Source of the DNA: Boesenbergia rotunda | Lineage: Eukaryota > Streptophyta > Magnoliopsida > Zingiberales > Zingiberaceae | Assembly: GCA_024364735.1 (NCBI GenBank) | Contig: JAGFNQ010002314.1 | Location: 311,644 to 375,643, forward strand | DNA: 64,000 nucleotides | Direction: 5' to 3' | Shown: positions 11,640 to 23,382 of the stretch, piece by piece | Numbering within the stretch: the first letter of the stretch is position 1 | Layout: each line of letters opens with the position of its first letter | The notes under the pieces: model-generated | Told to the model about the DNA's origin: nothing | The model's input: only the letters and a program-made list of their open reading frames with translations | Database searches by the model: none | Program-made: the position numbers and the translations under genes

Positions 11640-12495
11640 TCTTAAACTTTATCCTCAGTCCCTATGTCAGAAAAAATTTATTTTCACTCCTTGTATACAA
11701 AGTTTCATTTGCTTCAGCTCCCTAATAAATATTACTTTACCTAATTGCCCTTATTATTTTTAGGTACAAAAAGTCCAAAATGAAATATAGTTCCTCCTAA
11801 ATTCAGTATCATATAATTAAAATCTAGTATATTTTCTATAAATTAAGTACCACACTTTTTATACGTATAAAAAGTCCAGGAAGAAATATAATTTTTCCTA
11901 AATTCAGTATATTTCAATTAGAATTTAGTATATGCTCTATCAAATTGAGCATAATTCTTTTTCCACCGGACCAATTGATTAGGAGTTCATACCTAATTGC
12001 CCTTATTATTTTTAGGTACAAAAGTCCAAAATGAGATATAGTTCCTCCTAAATTCAGTATCATATAATCAAAATCTAGTATATCTTCTAGCAAATTAAGT
12101 ACCACACTTTTTATACGTATAACAAGTCCAAAAATAAGTATAATTCTTCCTAAATTCAGTATATTTCAATTAAAATTTAGTATATGTTCTATTAAATTGA
12201 GCACAATTCTTTTTCCACTGGACCAATTGATTAGGAGTTTATACCAATTGATTAGCTTAGGATTAAATTGATTAGGCCATATTCAATTTGATATAAAATA
12301 TACTGAAAATGATGTTGAATTTAGAAAGAATTATACTTTATTTCAGACTTTTTGTACCTAAAAAAATTGAGGGGTAATTCGGTAAATCTGTAGTTGAAAT
12401 ACATGAAACATTGCATATAGGGAGTGGAAATAAATTTTTTCTGACGCAAGGACTGAGGAGAAAATTGAGTTTGCATGCAGAGAGTTTAGGATGAA
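11640..12495. repeat. Fold-back (long inverted repeat) element
   Basis: The left arm (about 11640-11800: CCTCAGTCCCTATGTCAGAA, TTTTTAGGTACAAAAAGTC) is mirrored in reverse complement in the right arm (about 12320-12490: TTCTGACGCAAGGACTGAGG, GACTTTTTGTACCTAAAAA). The middle contains a tandem duplication. No transposase and no certain terminal duplication are visible. It behaves like a MITE or fold-back element of unknown superfamily. Confidence 0.6.
11739..12242. repeat. 252-bp direct tandem duplication
   Basis: The unit starting ACCTAATTGCCCTTATTATT at 11739 recurs at 11991, giving a period of 252. The copies differ by scattered substitutions and small indels. It lies inside the fold-back element. 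Confidence 0.75.
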
Positions 12496-13241
12496 AATTT
12501 TGAGCAAGTTAAACAAATATTTTAATATAATAATTTTTATTATATGTTATAATAATTTTGATGAAAATTACTATAATAATATAGAATAAGGATATTTTTA
12601 AAATAAAAATAAGATAAGAGACTATAACTAAAATATTGAACGCCCTTGTGAATTTTATTTAAAAATATTAATAAAATAAAAGTAAATAAAAATGATAATT
12701 AAACTTTAAATAGATTAATAAACTAAATCATTCAGGGGACATAAACTGTACGACGAATCAGGGAGACAGTTGTTTACCGAATTAATCGGACACTTAATTA
12801 TTAAATAAATAAATGAGTTTACTGATTCTGCAGGGGGTGGAATGATAGTTTTCAAAGTACTAGAGTCAAAAAGTGAAAATTCAACGGGAACGTTCGACGC
12901 CTTAAAATACGCACACACTCATGCCTAACCCCCTAGCCGCGCTTCTTCTTCTTCTCATTCCCCTTTCGCTTCTGAGATCGCAAGCCGCCGGCGCATTAAC
13001 TTCCGGTCCCTCCTCCCCTTCCTCGGCAAGATCCACAGTAAGTCGACGAGAATCCAGATTTAGGTGAGATTTCCCAGTTTCCTTAATCGTAGCGCCTCGT
13101 TGTCTCCTTGTCTGCCATTCTTCTCCATCCTCCAGCGATGGCGTCTGAGAAACGAGAGAGAGGGAGAGAGAGAGAGGGAGCAAGCGCCTGTCCCTGTTTT
13201 GTTACTGTCGTCACCATCTCTGTGATGTTGTCTCGCAGGTG
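12496..13241 (+). promoter_or_regulatory. Upstream and 5' UTR region of the BRX gene
   Basis: AT-rich DNA to about 12900 turns into pyrimidine-rich 5' leader sequence (CTTCTTCTTCTTCTC near 12945). A probable 5' UTR intron runs from a GTGAGATTT donor near 13061 to an acceptor CTCGCAG ending at about 13238, three bases before the ATG. No certain TATA box was assigned. Confidence 0.45.
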
Positions 13242-15109
13242 ATGTTGGCGTGCATTGCTTGCAGCAAGCACGGGCTGGACGAGGGCGGAGATGACGCGGC
13301 GACCAACTCCGCCGGAGGAAAAGACGCCGGCAAAAGTCTCACCTCCCAGGTTCACCTCCATCTCCTTTCCCCCCGCACAAAATCCCTTATTTTAGCATAA
13401 ATTTGAACCAGACGAAGGCGCGTGAGGAACAGAGCAGCTGCAAAAGCAACGACGACCATGCGACCATCGGACCATGGAACTAAGGCTGGCAGTGCAGGAC
13501 AGTACGTGGAGCAGAATGACAAGGTTGTGGACTGGGACTGGTTGGGCAAGCCGGCGAGATTCACTGCGAGGTCCACGTCCTTCCCAGAGCGGATAAAGGT
13601 CGGTCAAGGCAGAGGGCGAGAGGAAGGTCCCATCTCGCTTTCTCTCCATGCCACTGCCCTGATTTGCGTGCGCACGGATCCAGAGAAGGAGAGAGAGAGT
13701 GGCAAAAAGAGGGGGAGAGCGAGAGAGAGAGGGAGCGAAGGATTGAAGCTCGTTGCTGCTCTTTTTAATGGCGGAGGCCTGGATTCGGGTCTTTTTAAAA
13801 AGGAGAGTTCTCTGATGGAAAGAGATCGCTTGGCTGAAACAGGAATAAAGGGAAGCAGGGGCACCCTGTCTTGGCCCTCGATCATCGACATTGTTTAGGT
13901 TCTTGTCGTAACTTGATTATGTTACTCAATCGTGCTTTTTGATCTTGTTCCGCAGATTAAGGACATGGCGTTGAAGGTTTCTGGATCGTCGTCCCGGGGC
14001 AAGGATTCGCGCCGCCTCCGCCGCCGCCACTACTTCGACGACGAGGACATGATCGCCGTCGCACGGGGCCGCCACCGCCGCGGCGTCCTGCGGGCAGCCA
14101 GTTCGAGCTCGACGCCGGCGCGGGACGTGAGTTATGAGGAGGCGAGGAGCAGCACCAGGTGGACCGGCGGCGTCGACGCGGCGGCGGCGGCGCTGGAGGA
14201 CGTGGTGCTGGAGGACGAAGGGCGGCCCAAGGAGTGGGTGGCGCAGGTCGAGCCGGGGGTGCACATAACCTTCGTGTCGCTCCCCGGCGGCGCCGGCAAT
14301 GATCTCAGGCGCATCCGATTCAGGTCTGAGCGGTTCCGTACTTCCGATCGCTGACTCTGTTCTTAGCTCTGAGACAATGGCGAATTCTGTGTGTGTAGCC
14401 GGGAGATGTTCAACAAGTGGCAAGCGCAGCGGTGGTGGGGAGAGAACTACGACCGGATCATGGAGCTCTACAACGTCCAGAGATTCAACTGCCAAGCTCT
14501 GTCTCCGCCTCCAAGATCCGACGACGGCGGAGGCGTCGGTGAGGTTGAACAATCTTCTCTCTTCTCTATTGAATCTCAAAAACCCTAAACCTAACCGCTG
14601 GATTTTCCAGAGAGAGTCCTTCTATTCGAGAGTGGGTTCGACGCGAGAAAGCCCCGCCGCCACCAGATGCTCGAACCGGCCGCGGCCGCCGCCAATGAAA
14701 GGCGTCTGCTACCCCTTCGTGCCGGATCCATCCGAGCAATTCTTCCCGCCCCACCTCCACTACGGTGCCGGATCCCTGGACGCGTCGAGGACGACCACCT
14801 CGTCCAGGGACGAAGCCTCCATTTCCATCAGCAACGCCAGCGATCTGGAGACAACCGAGTGGGTGGAAGAAGACGAACCGGGCGTGTTCATAACCATCCG
14901 CGAGCTCGCCGACGGCACTCGAGACCTCCGGCGAGTCCGATTCAGGTAACCAAATGGATGGATGAATCGATCAATCAATCAAAAACCACCACAAATCCGC
15001 CACTTTCTAACACCAACAATGTCGATGCAGCCGCGAGAAATTCGGGGAGGTGCATGCCAAGCTGTGGTGGGAGGAGAACAGAGAGAGAATTCAGACACAG
15101 TATCTATAG
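13242..15109 (+). CDS. BRX: BREVIS RADIX (BRX) family protein, 5 coding exons, about 344 aa
   Basis: Exons: 13242-13349, 13956-14323, 14399-14543, 14611-14945, 15031-15109. The protein begins MLACIACSKHG and has KSLTSQ joined to IKDMALKVSG across intron 1, which is the conserved BRX N-terminus. Two BRX domains follow. The first (exons 2-3) runs from KEWVAQVEPGVHITF to RIMELYNVQRFN. The second (exons 4-5) runs from TEWVEEDEPGVFITI to WWEENRERIQTQYL and the stop. Both are split at the same RFS/RE codon by a phase-2 intron. About 344 residues equals the Arabidopsis BRX length. BRX proteins are plasma-membrane and nuclear regulators of root and vascular growth linked to auxin transport. The intron 3 donor is ambiguous: 14543 keeps the frame with the 14611 acceptor, and 14538 would need a 14615 acceptor. 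Which BRX paralogue it is cannot be told. Confidence 0.93.
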
Positions 15110-15316
15110 AACTGGGCGTCTCCGTCTGACTTCAATATCAGAAACAATTTCAGAAAAAAAAAATTGGGTAAAACATGTTTCCATCTGTTCCACCATTCAA
15201 ATCATCTGATGCTTGTCGTTTGTAAAACATGCTTGATCTCATATGCTAACTCAACTAAGAACACCAAGTACCCCAAACAAAGCCATTGCGAAATTCTTGC
15301 ATAAACAAGGATTTCC
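15110..15316. other. Short convergent intergenic region
   Basis: Only 207 bases separate the stop codons of the BRX gene (+) and the PMT21-type gene (-), so their 3' UTRs must nearly meet or overlap. No separate gene is seen here. Confidence 0.6.
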
Positions 15317-18300
15317 TCATTCGCGAGCAAACCACAAGTTCTTCTGGCAAATTAGTAGCTTCTCGGTGGCTTCATTGTATTCGGTGTTGTGTTTGTTGCA
15401 CTTCCATCGCATTCCTTTGGCAATGGTGGTTATTGCGTCGAGAAAATAGGTCGATTCGCGGATCATCGCGTAGCCCTGGGGGCGTAGGATTCTGTCCATC
15501 TCGAGCAGCACATATTTCATATCGCATCTATCAAAACATGAAAAAAAAACTCAGGATATAACTCTAGCAAGCTGATTTTAGAGTAAGATAGTATGGAAGT
15601 AGACAAAGTATAGTTATAAGTGTTCCACTAGGAGATTCAAAGATAGAATATTTAGTTACCTGTGACTTTCAGCGGTAAATAACCCATCGAGATGCAAGAG
15701 GTCGTATGTTCGAGGGTATGTTGAGAATGGCTCACACCTGAAGCAGAAGTTTGAAACAACATCATTGTTAAATTGACAAAATTGTGATGGCATGAAGTTC
15801 GATCATGTCGAACGTGGCTTCGAAAAACAAATGAGTACCAGTCGAGCATGATGATGAGCTTTTGTAACTCGAGCAAAACTTGCAACATAAGATAAAATGA
15901 AACTTGTTCTCAAAGAGGATAGTCATGAAGAAAAGTCATGAAATACATTTGAGTTAATAGATATAGGATTTGTGCAAGTAACCACAAGCATTCCGGTCAG
16001 AGAAAATACAACAGATAAAAAGGATAGTTGGATGCAAGAAGTTCTCATCAATATGGAAAGGGTCACACCACATTAGATTTATTGTATGCAATATTTTCTT
16101 GCATTTTGCAAGAGACCGTTTCCGCAACTCGAACACATGAGCTCAAGATCATATGGCAAAAACTTTATTATTGCGTCAAAGCTTGCAAAAAGAATTATAT
16201 TTTATGAACAAACTCATAAGAGAACAATAAACATCATGTTATTATATCGTTAGCTAAGATTTCAAATGATAGCTATAACAACAAGAGTCTATTGAGCTTC
16301 ATTCGTCTCTTTTTTTATCATTGTTAATCAAGTCTTCTTTAGCATTTCTGTTCCTTAATTAATATGTATATTTGTCACGAACTTACATTTCCTAATCAGA
16401 ATATTTATTGATCGTCTAACTATATTTCTACTAGCTTCTTAGCATGTAGTGTAATTAATTGAATTAAATGATTAATAGCAGTGAAATTTATCAAAGGTCT
16501 GTATCTTACCAGTCATGGTAGGTGCCAATTAGTCCCCTGTCATAGACCACACCAAGAGAACTTGGACCATAAGAAGAGACGACATTCATCACCCAAATTG
16601 GAGAAGCCACAAGTGCTGCTGCAAACCCTCCATACAAAGTATTCATGTCCATGACATTGCGAATTTGGTCGCTTCCTAGAGCAGGCAGTAAAGACTTGTA
16701 GTGATTTACCCTAATCTTCCATTTACTCTCGTCATGCTTGAATCCACTAGAATCCCCACTAGGAACCATAGACACGCGCACGGGAGGGACATGCAACCTG
16801 TTCGGCCAGTTCGGTATAGATGCTAGCTCCAGCTTGTAGTTTTGGCTTGGAATAGTTAAGCATGCTCGGAGCGGAGTATACCATGCTGAATCTGGATCCA
16901 TGCTGTCATCGCACTTAGGTGGGTAAGAAGATGGACTAAGTTGATCATAGCAAGTATTGTTTGGAGACTTCTGCCAAACCGCAATGTCGTCCTTTTTGTC
17001 ATATAGACCGAAACACATGCTTGTTAGCAATTTCTGCAAATCCTCAAAGTTTGATTTCTGTTCTTCAGCTGTGGTATTCCACCCGCGCCATCTGTTTTCA
17101 TAGTTTACTGGTGGTCCGGAGAGAACCCAGAAGCCACCAGGTCGAAGTATTCTGTGTATCTCCAGAAGATAAATGCCATCTGATAAATACAACAAATGCT
17201 TCAAACAATAAAACTACTTGAAATAGAGTAAATTAAGAACAGGAACTAGATAGTAATCATATTGAATTTTTTATGTCCAAGAGGCAGGTACAAATACTAA
17301 GTTATAAAAGTGATGCAGGCCTATGAAATAAGCAAAATGAAGATACAGTTTATGATTGGGAGAGGTTAAATTGAAGGAAATGGAATTACACCAGAAAAAA
17401 AAATAGTGTAATGAATTTTTAGTTTGGGTTAACACAAGTTGGAGTCTGTGTATATGATGAACACAGTTCTAGAGCCAGCATTATCAATCATGCACTAGCA
17501 ATATGATGACTACCACTGCTAATGTTCAGGTTAATAGATCACTAAATTTTACTCATTTTTTCTAGTTCTTTGCTAACATTTTTTTTTTAAAATGGTATTA
17601 TTCAATTCATTACTTGTGACAAATTCCAACATATGAATCTTACAGTTAGTTTATGATAATTCGGGCTAGCTAAAGTTAAATTAGTTCAAGTTCTTTCCAG
17701 GAAATCAAACCAACTGAAATAATTAATTCTTTCTAAACTAATAAAAACCATATTCATTTCAAAGAAAAACAAATCGATAGAACAGTTTGACTTTTGTTGA
17801 ACAACTATAAGCTTTTCAGATTACTGATTTTAAAAAAAAAATTATGAGAGAAAATAAAATAAAATAGAGTTGGGATAAATGTGGCTTCAGGATGATGATG
17901 GCAACCTGATTTAGTTTCTGGATCTGCCAATGCCATGCATGAGCAAGCATGTAAAATAGCATGATTCTATGTGAGTAGAATGGTTTTTCCACAGTGCTAG
18001 TAAGTTGGTTTTTACTAATTACTTCATATACTACAATTATATTACAGTATAAATAGAAACTCCAACCTCCAGTTTTAACTACATAATTGTTCGCATTCAA
18101 GGAAAATATCACAAGAAAAAAGTAGAATCGTTTGTATCGAATTTTACCTCCTTTGCTACCTCATCCTCGAATAACTTTATAAGAAACATTTTCATAAGAA
18201 AAGCAAGTAGCTTATGCAATCATTCAGCTCAGTGTTAGAAATATACCAAATTCTGTCCATGGAATAAGACATCTGGAGCAATGGGCCATATCAAATGAGT

Positions 18301-20949
18301 TGGAAGGGAATGGAAGACGCTGAGTAGATAATATGCCCAAAATTGCTGGAATGCCGCGTTCGAGGGCAAATTGTACTTGAGCTTCATGATTATCTTTCGG
18401 AGCAAGAGATACAGTGAGAATACCACGGTCTAACAAATCACCTCCCCAGCTCGCTACCTGTTAGAAAGAAATTAGAGAACATGCCTAGTGTCACAAATTC
18501 TAAGCACTGGAATTTAGAAACAGAATAGATTTATCATAGGAAGTTGATACTGTACTAGAAATCTGAAAAAAAAAAAACTGGGCATAGGAATACTATCAAT
18601 CAGCCTTTAAGAGGCTATGGCAACAAGTACGTAATTATTAAGTAATAGCAATAGCAACCACTTGAGTAAGCTATATGTATATCTACATAATCGGCATTAT
18701 TCATATGAACATCCCATTAAATGCTAAACAATGCATAAAATTCAATGGGCAAGGGTTGACTCAATATTTAGAATTAGATCTTCAGCAATTGAAGATGTTT
18801 TTTCATTTATTGATTGTAAGTTTGAGAAATATTCCAAGGCCGAATCTAATTCAACTTTAGAAAATTGGACTGAAATTTTTTAATCAAATAAAACAAATAC
18901 ACAAAACCAAATGGAGAGATCTTTTTTGAAGAACAAGAATATAATAGAATACACTGCATGCCTTGATACTGAACCAAGTTGATCAAACAAGTCTAATAAA
19001 CCAGATCCACTACTGGTTTGCTCATCAATTGAACAAGAAAGTTGGAGACTAATTAATAGTACCTTGAACTATTGGATAAATTTTTTATCAATGAGTTTAA
19101 GAATTAAGAGTGGTAGGTTCACCGGATCTTGGATCACTCTAAAATGAGTACAGAAACATCACCTAAAGATTATGTTTATGTCTATGACATAATTTTTTTC
19201 TAAGTAGAAAGATCTATATCAGCCTATGCACATTATGTTATTAATTATATCTTAAACCCAGAGACTTCCTGCAGCTAATGAGGACAGAAGATTTTTTCAA
19301 AGGCGACTTAGAAAAAAAGTCAGTAAATACTCACCCCACAACCAGTATCGATTGCAGTTCGAACAGTTCCATCTTTCATTCCAGGAATTAGATTCTCCAT
19401 AAGGTCAATATATGCGCCAACACCATTGGGAAACATGGTACCTCCACCTGGAAAGAAGAATTTGTTCCCTTCCTTTCTAAGCCAATGCTGATTAGCTTTC
19501 TGGTTATTAATCCAGTCATAGGGGACATTTCTGAATGATATGCAGAATTAGAGCCTCATCAGAGGTAAAAATAGACATTCTTTTGGATAATACAGATGAC
19601 TTATTTACTGAAATTGGTGGCAAACTAGGTTGGACAGGGTTTACCTGTACCAACATTGATCCTTGCTCTTTGGCCATCTAATTGGAGGTTTATACCCATC
19701 TGGTGGAGGAACCAAGCATTGTTTCCTCTCGACTGTTGGTGGACAATGACGCTCCATAAAACTAAGCCTGTAACTACCATACTTTCTCCAACTCTGCAAT
19801 TAAAAGAAAGCATCATGTCGCTAGGAAAAGAAGCGCCCATGACAATTAGAAAGCTTAAAGTTTCAATATATCCTTTTCAAAGTGATATATCCGTAACAAG
19901 AATCTTGCACTAACTTTAACGGCAATGACCTATTCAACTAATCTTTTTTGTTTCATCAAGTCATGGTATTGGAAGTGGGGTAGTTCCTGCTAATACCATG
20001 GATGAAACAAAAAGGTTTAGTTGAAGTTAGTGCAAGATTTTTTAAGATTTCGTATGACTATAGACCAACATTAGCATCAAATTTACAAACGAAAAGAACA
20101 AGTTGCAGAATTGCTGTAGTCAGGCTAGCTTTGGATGAAATGGTCAACATAACTAACAAGATAAACGATCACCATGAGCATGTAAAGGAGCTAGCAAAGG
20201 GCGAAAACTTGAATAAACTTATGAGAGAACAGCAGGTAAGTTAGCCAGCAACCTTTCATCTAAGATGGCAGGAAGAAGGAGCATCTTCCCACTACAAATG
20301 ACAGTAAAAAAAGACACTGGTCGATAGCACCAGTGTGTTCCTTCTTCATCTTGATTGAGAATTTTTTTAGGGCCTACCGGTGCTAATTTACATCACATCA
20401 TAGAATAATCTTATTGTTATCTGCACTACTGTACTGTTATTGAGATGCAAGTGGAAGATAGTGTTAAAAAAACCTTAGGTTCCATGCAAGGTGTATATAT
20501 AATCCTGATGATCAATGTTGAAGGGGAGCATCTTCCCACTACAAATGATAGTATAAAAGAAGACTGGATGATAGCACCAGTCTGCTCCTTTTTCTTTATC
20601 TTGATTGAGAATTTTCATTGGAACTAATTTACATCTCATTATAGAATAATTGTTATCTGCACAACTACTGTACTGTTGTTGAGAAGCAAGCGGAAGCAAA
20701 TGTTACCTTATGGTCTGTGCAAGGTGTATAATCCTGATAATCAGCGCTACACTCAGGAAATGCAATAGACTTTATTTGCAGAGAAGGTACTGAAGTTTCT
20801 TTCAGTGTCTGAACAGTTGGTGTTGCATCCTCCTTGGCTATTGTGTTGTCACAATAATAGATGCCTCCAAGATAGAAGGAAAATACACACAAAATAATAA
20901 TCACCAAGGGGGTTAACTTAGATCTTAGCTTGAAATCTTTCTTCTTCAT
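15317..20949 (-). CDS. PMT21: Probable pectin-type methyltransferase PMT21/ERD3-like, 7 coding exons, 585 aa
   Basis: Exons on the minus strand: 20949-20707, 19793-19645, 19530-19335, 18457-18247, 17179-16510, 15737-15660, 15527-15317. They total 1758 bases with all phases compatible and GT-AG borders. The product is a type II membrane protein: a short basic N-terminus (MKKKDFKLRSK), one hydrophobic segment (about residues 13-31), then the DUF248 putative SAM-dependent methyltransferase domain. It shows FPECSADYQDYTPCTD, RHCPP, CLVPPPDGYKPPIRWPKS, the SAM-binding DTGCGVASWGGDLL, RILRPGGFWVLSGPP, NVMDMNTLYGGFAAAL and GLIGTYHDWCEPFSTYPRTYD. Family members sit in the Golgi and are linked to pectin methylation. 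The sequence is closest to Arabidopsis PMT20/21/22 as I recall them, so the exact orthologue is uncertain. Confidence 0.93.
19902..20038. repeat. Imperfect hairpin in PMT intron 1
   Basis: TCTTGCACTAACTTTAACGG and the following roughly 40 bases are mirrored by text ending TTGAAGTTAGTGCAAGA. Arms of about 50-58 bases surround a loop of about 20 bases, with TTTTTGTTTCATC paired to GATGAAACAAAAA. It resembles a small fold-back insertion. Confidence 0.6.
20281..20760 (-). repeat. 247-bp tandem duplication including the end of PMT exon 1
   Basis: GCATCTTCCCACTACAAATG occurs at 20281 and 20528, and the homology continues for the rest of the unit. The left copy includes a decayed version of the exon 1 end and splice donor: ACCTTAGGTTCCATGCAAGG near 20473 versus ACCTTATGGTCTGTGCAAGG at 20705. 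The right unit carries the real donor. Confidence 0.65.
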
Positions 20950-22020
20950 TTCAGATCAGAGATGAAACTTTCTGCAGCAAAACAAACAAACAAAAATCTA
21001 AAAAAATAAACATTAAAATTATAATTCATCTAGACATAGTTCTCCTTATTGCCTAGGTAAAGAAAATTCTAAGCTTCAATTGAAAAAAGAAACATTGCAC
21101 CATAATAGAACTGGTTTGTTGCATCAGATGGGATATAAATACAAAGATAGAAGGAAAAGGTTATGCAACAAAATCAATTATAGGACTTACTATTTTCCAT
21201 ACCGTTCTTATCACATTATGTTTCCAAGACACTCGTTCTTTTAAAGAGAACCAAGCTTAACTTATGCACGTGCAATGATAAACCCATGGCAATATTCAGT
21301 GGAATGACTCAAAATAAAGAATTTCAGACTAACACTCCTAGCCGGTAGCCAGTTAAATTACAAAAAAAAAAAAAATCTGAAGATAAGCAATTGAGCCATT
21401 TGTAAAAGATATTGAAATCATCCTGGATCAGAATCACTGAAATATGAAAGCTTGCATAGTCTTACAACTCTATAGGCCACCGTTGTTGAGCCAATCAATT
21501 GATTTACAAAGAAAGTATTTTAACAACCGACACCAGTTGTGCTACCGGCTACCTAAGGGGGTGTCAAGATTAGCTTATTTTGATCAAGTTCAAAAGTCTA
21601 TGAAAGAGTCAGTACTGACAAAGAAACTGGATAGTTTTCTTTTTGTTTTCTCCATAAAGAAACTTAGAGGATAGAACAAAAACCAATACGACATGAAGCT
21701 TCAAATCATAAGGAAAATATCGAAATTCCATTCCATATGGATGCAGAACTTGTCAAGATAAAGGAGTTAATGCGATAGCAAGCAAATTAACAAACAAACC
21801 AAAGTATAAGAAAGAAATGATTAGCAAGAATCCATCACGACTCAATCTTAACTCGCAACAAGATCCTCACTTTGTTTTTTCAAGTTATAAAATCCACGAC
21901 TAGAGTAAGTTGAAGAAACAAAGATAAAAGCATCAGAGAGATAGTTCAGCTACCTCACAGGAGAGAACGAAGTCCTCTAGCTCTCGTCGCCAGGATCTGA
22001 TTCCTAAAACGCAGACTACA
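20950..22020 (-). promoter_or_regulatory. 5' UTR intron and leader of the PMT21-like gene
   Basis: A TTGTTTGCTGCAG acceptor (minus strand) lies about 25 bases upstream of the ATG. A plausible first non-coding exon is at about 21957-22010, ending in a GAG/GTAGCT-type donor. The stretch between is AT-rich with no other gene. The pseudogene at 41050-41100 retains the same CTGCAG acceptor, which supports this structure. Confidence 0.5.
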
Positions 22021-22476
22021 ATTTGGCTATCTATTTAGTATTTACCAAAGGCGAGTACAGATTTCCTTCAAAATCCCCTCCTTTTTCCCCTGTTTCTCCT
22101 TTTGGCTCTTTGGATTGCCTTATTGTGCCTGCCTTCCCTGACACTCCACGAGCCTTTATAGCAGCTGCCCATGCCTACTCGCTTGGCCATCGAGTGCGCT
22201 CTCTCTCTCTAAATCATGGCAGGAAATGGAGAAGATGGAAAACCACCGAAATGTGGCTGGCGAATGGGGCGATGTGGACGGAAAGAAATCCCCTTCTTGC
22301 TTCGGCCCTCTGTAGTGGGTAGTTAAGAGCGCACGTAAACTGTTTGCGAAAATGTCGCTCATATAATTTGACTCACCTTTGACCTAATTCAAAAATATAA
22401 TTGAGAAATAAAATTCTAAAAAAAATACATATTCCACTTTCTAAGCCTCTGTTTTCTGAGAGGATAGATGTAAAAC
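22021..22476 (-). promoter_or_regulatory. Presumed upstream region of the PMT21-like gene
   Basis: This non-repetitive stretch lies between the presumed PMT leader and the hAT-like element. It has a CT-dinucleotide run (CTCTCTCTCT near 22200). No confident TATA box was assigned and the open frames here look like chance. Confidence 0.35.
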
Positions 22477-23382
22477 CAAGGTTCCGAAAACTGGGCCGGA
22501 CATTGAACCGATCGAGGCAAGGGTTCAGAGGTTTAGAGGTTCAATCGGTTTAACCGGGGGTCCAACCGGGATATAACCGGTATATAATAGAGCATGTATT
22601 TATATAAATATATGAAACTAATGACTTATCCAACTACTTTCTTCAAGATTGAATCAACTAGGTCAAGCATGTGATATGTTTTTGTTAGCAACTCAGCACG
22701 GTATTCTTGAAAAATGGTTAGTTTCAAAGAAAAATTCAAGTTTAAAACCATTGGGTTCAAGAAATCTGGATACGAATTGAAGAATCTTATTAGATGTTAA
22801 AATTATATCACGATAGCATTTGTTTACCAATAAACACTTAAACAGAGGACACTAGCAAAGCATATGCAAAATCACTTCCCCAAATATGTCATATACTGCT
22901 GCTTTCATATGCCAGCACGACGACGCAACGAGGTTGGCAGCAAGACGAGACTAGCAGAGGCAGGGCGACGCGACAAGGCTGGTGGAGGCGGGGCGACGCA
23001 GTGAGGCTGGTGGAGGTGGGGCGACGCGGCGAGAGGCTAGCGGTGGTGGCTCTCTTGCAAACAAACAACAGGTTTGTTCGTTTGAGCCTTTGGGTTAAAG
23101 CAAACTAGGTTTTTGATATTTTATTTTTCAATTTTCATTTTTAGTAAGAAAACAAAATTGCAAAAAGGGGAAAAAAAAATCAAAAAATCAAAAATAAAAT
23201 AAACCAAGCCGGTTTGACCGGTTTTTCCGGTTTGCCCGGTTCACCGGTTCCCGACCGGTTCAAAACGGTTCGCATCCGGTTCTTGAGTAGCCGGTTTTTA
23301 GAGTCAACTCGGATCGGAAATCTGGCCGGTTCCCGGTTCAACCGGTCCGACCGGCCGGTCCGGTCCGGTTTTCAGAACACTG
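22477..23382. mobile_element. Non-autonomous hAT-like element, 906 bp, 8-bp TSD TGTAAAAC
   Basis: The left end CAAGGTTCCGAAAACTGGGC and the right end, which in reverse complement reads CAGTGTTCTGAAAACCGGAC, form imperfect terminal inverted repeats. A perfect 8-base duplication TGTAAAAC (22469-22476 and 23383-23390) flanks it, as hAT transposons produce. Both ends are rich in CCGGTT/AACCGG blocks. There is no transposase, so it would depend on an autonomous hAT. Confidence 0.85.
22917..23045. repeat. GC-rich minisatellite inside the hAT-like element
   Basis: About four imperfect copies of a roughly 33-base unit built on GGGCGACGCGRCRAGGCTGG and GGTGGAGGYGG text. It contrasts sharply with the AT-rich surroundings. 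Confidence 0.6.

Noticed and set aside
13422..13898. 158-codon open frame on the plus strand
   Set aside because: It lies wholly inside intron 1 of the BRX gene and shows no domain; arginine/serine-rich composition follows from GAGAGA repeats.
13926..14579. 217-codon minus-strand frame opposite BRX exons
   Set aside because: It is antisense to GC-rich BRX exons 2-3, where stops are rare; no recognisable protein.
14667..15209. 180-codon plus-strand frame across BRX exons 4-5
   Set aside because: An out-of-frame reading of exon 4, the intron and exon 5; the correct frame gives the second BRX domain.
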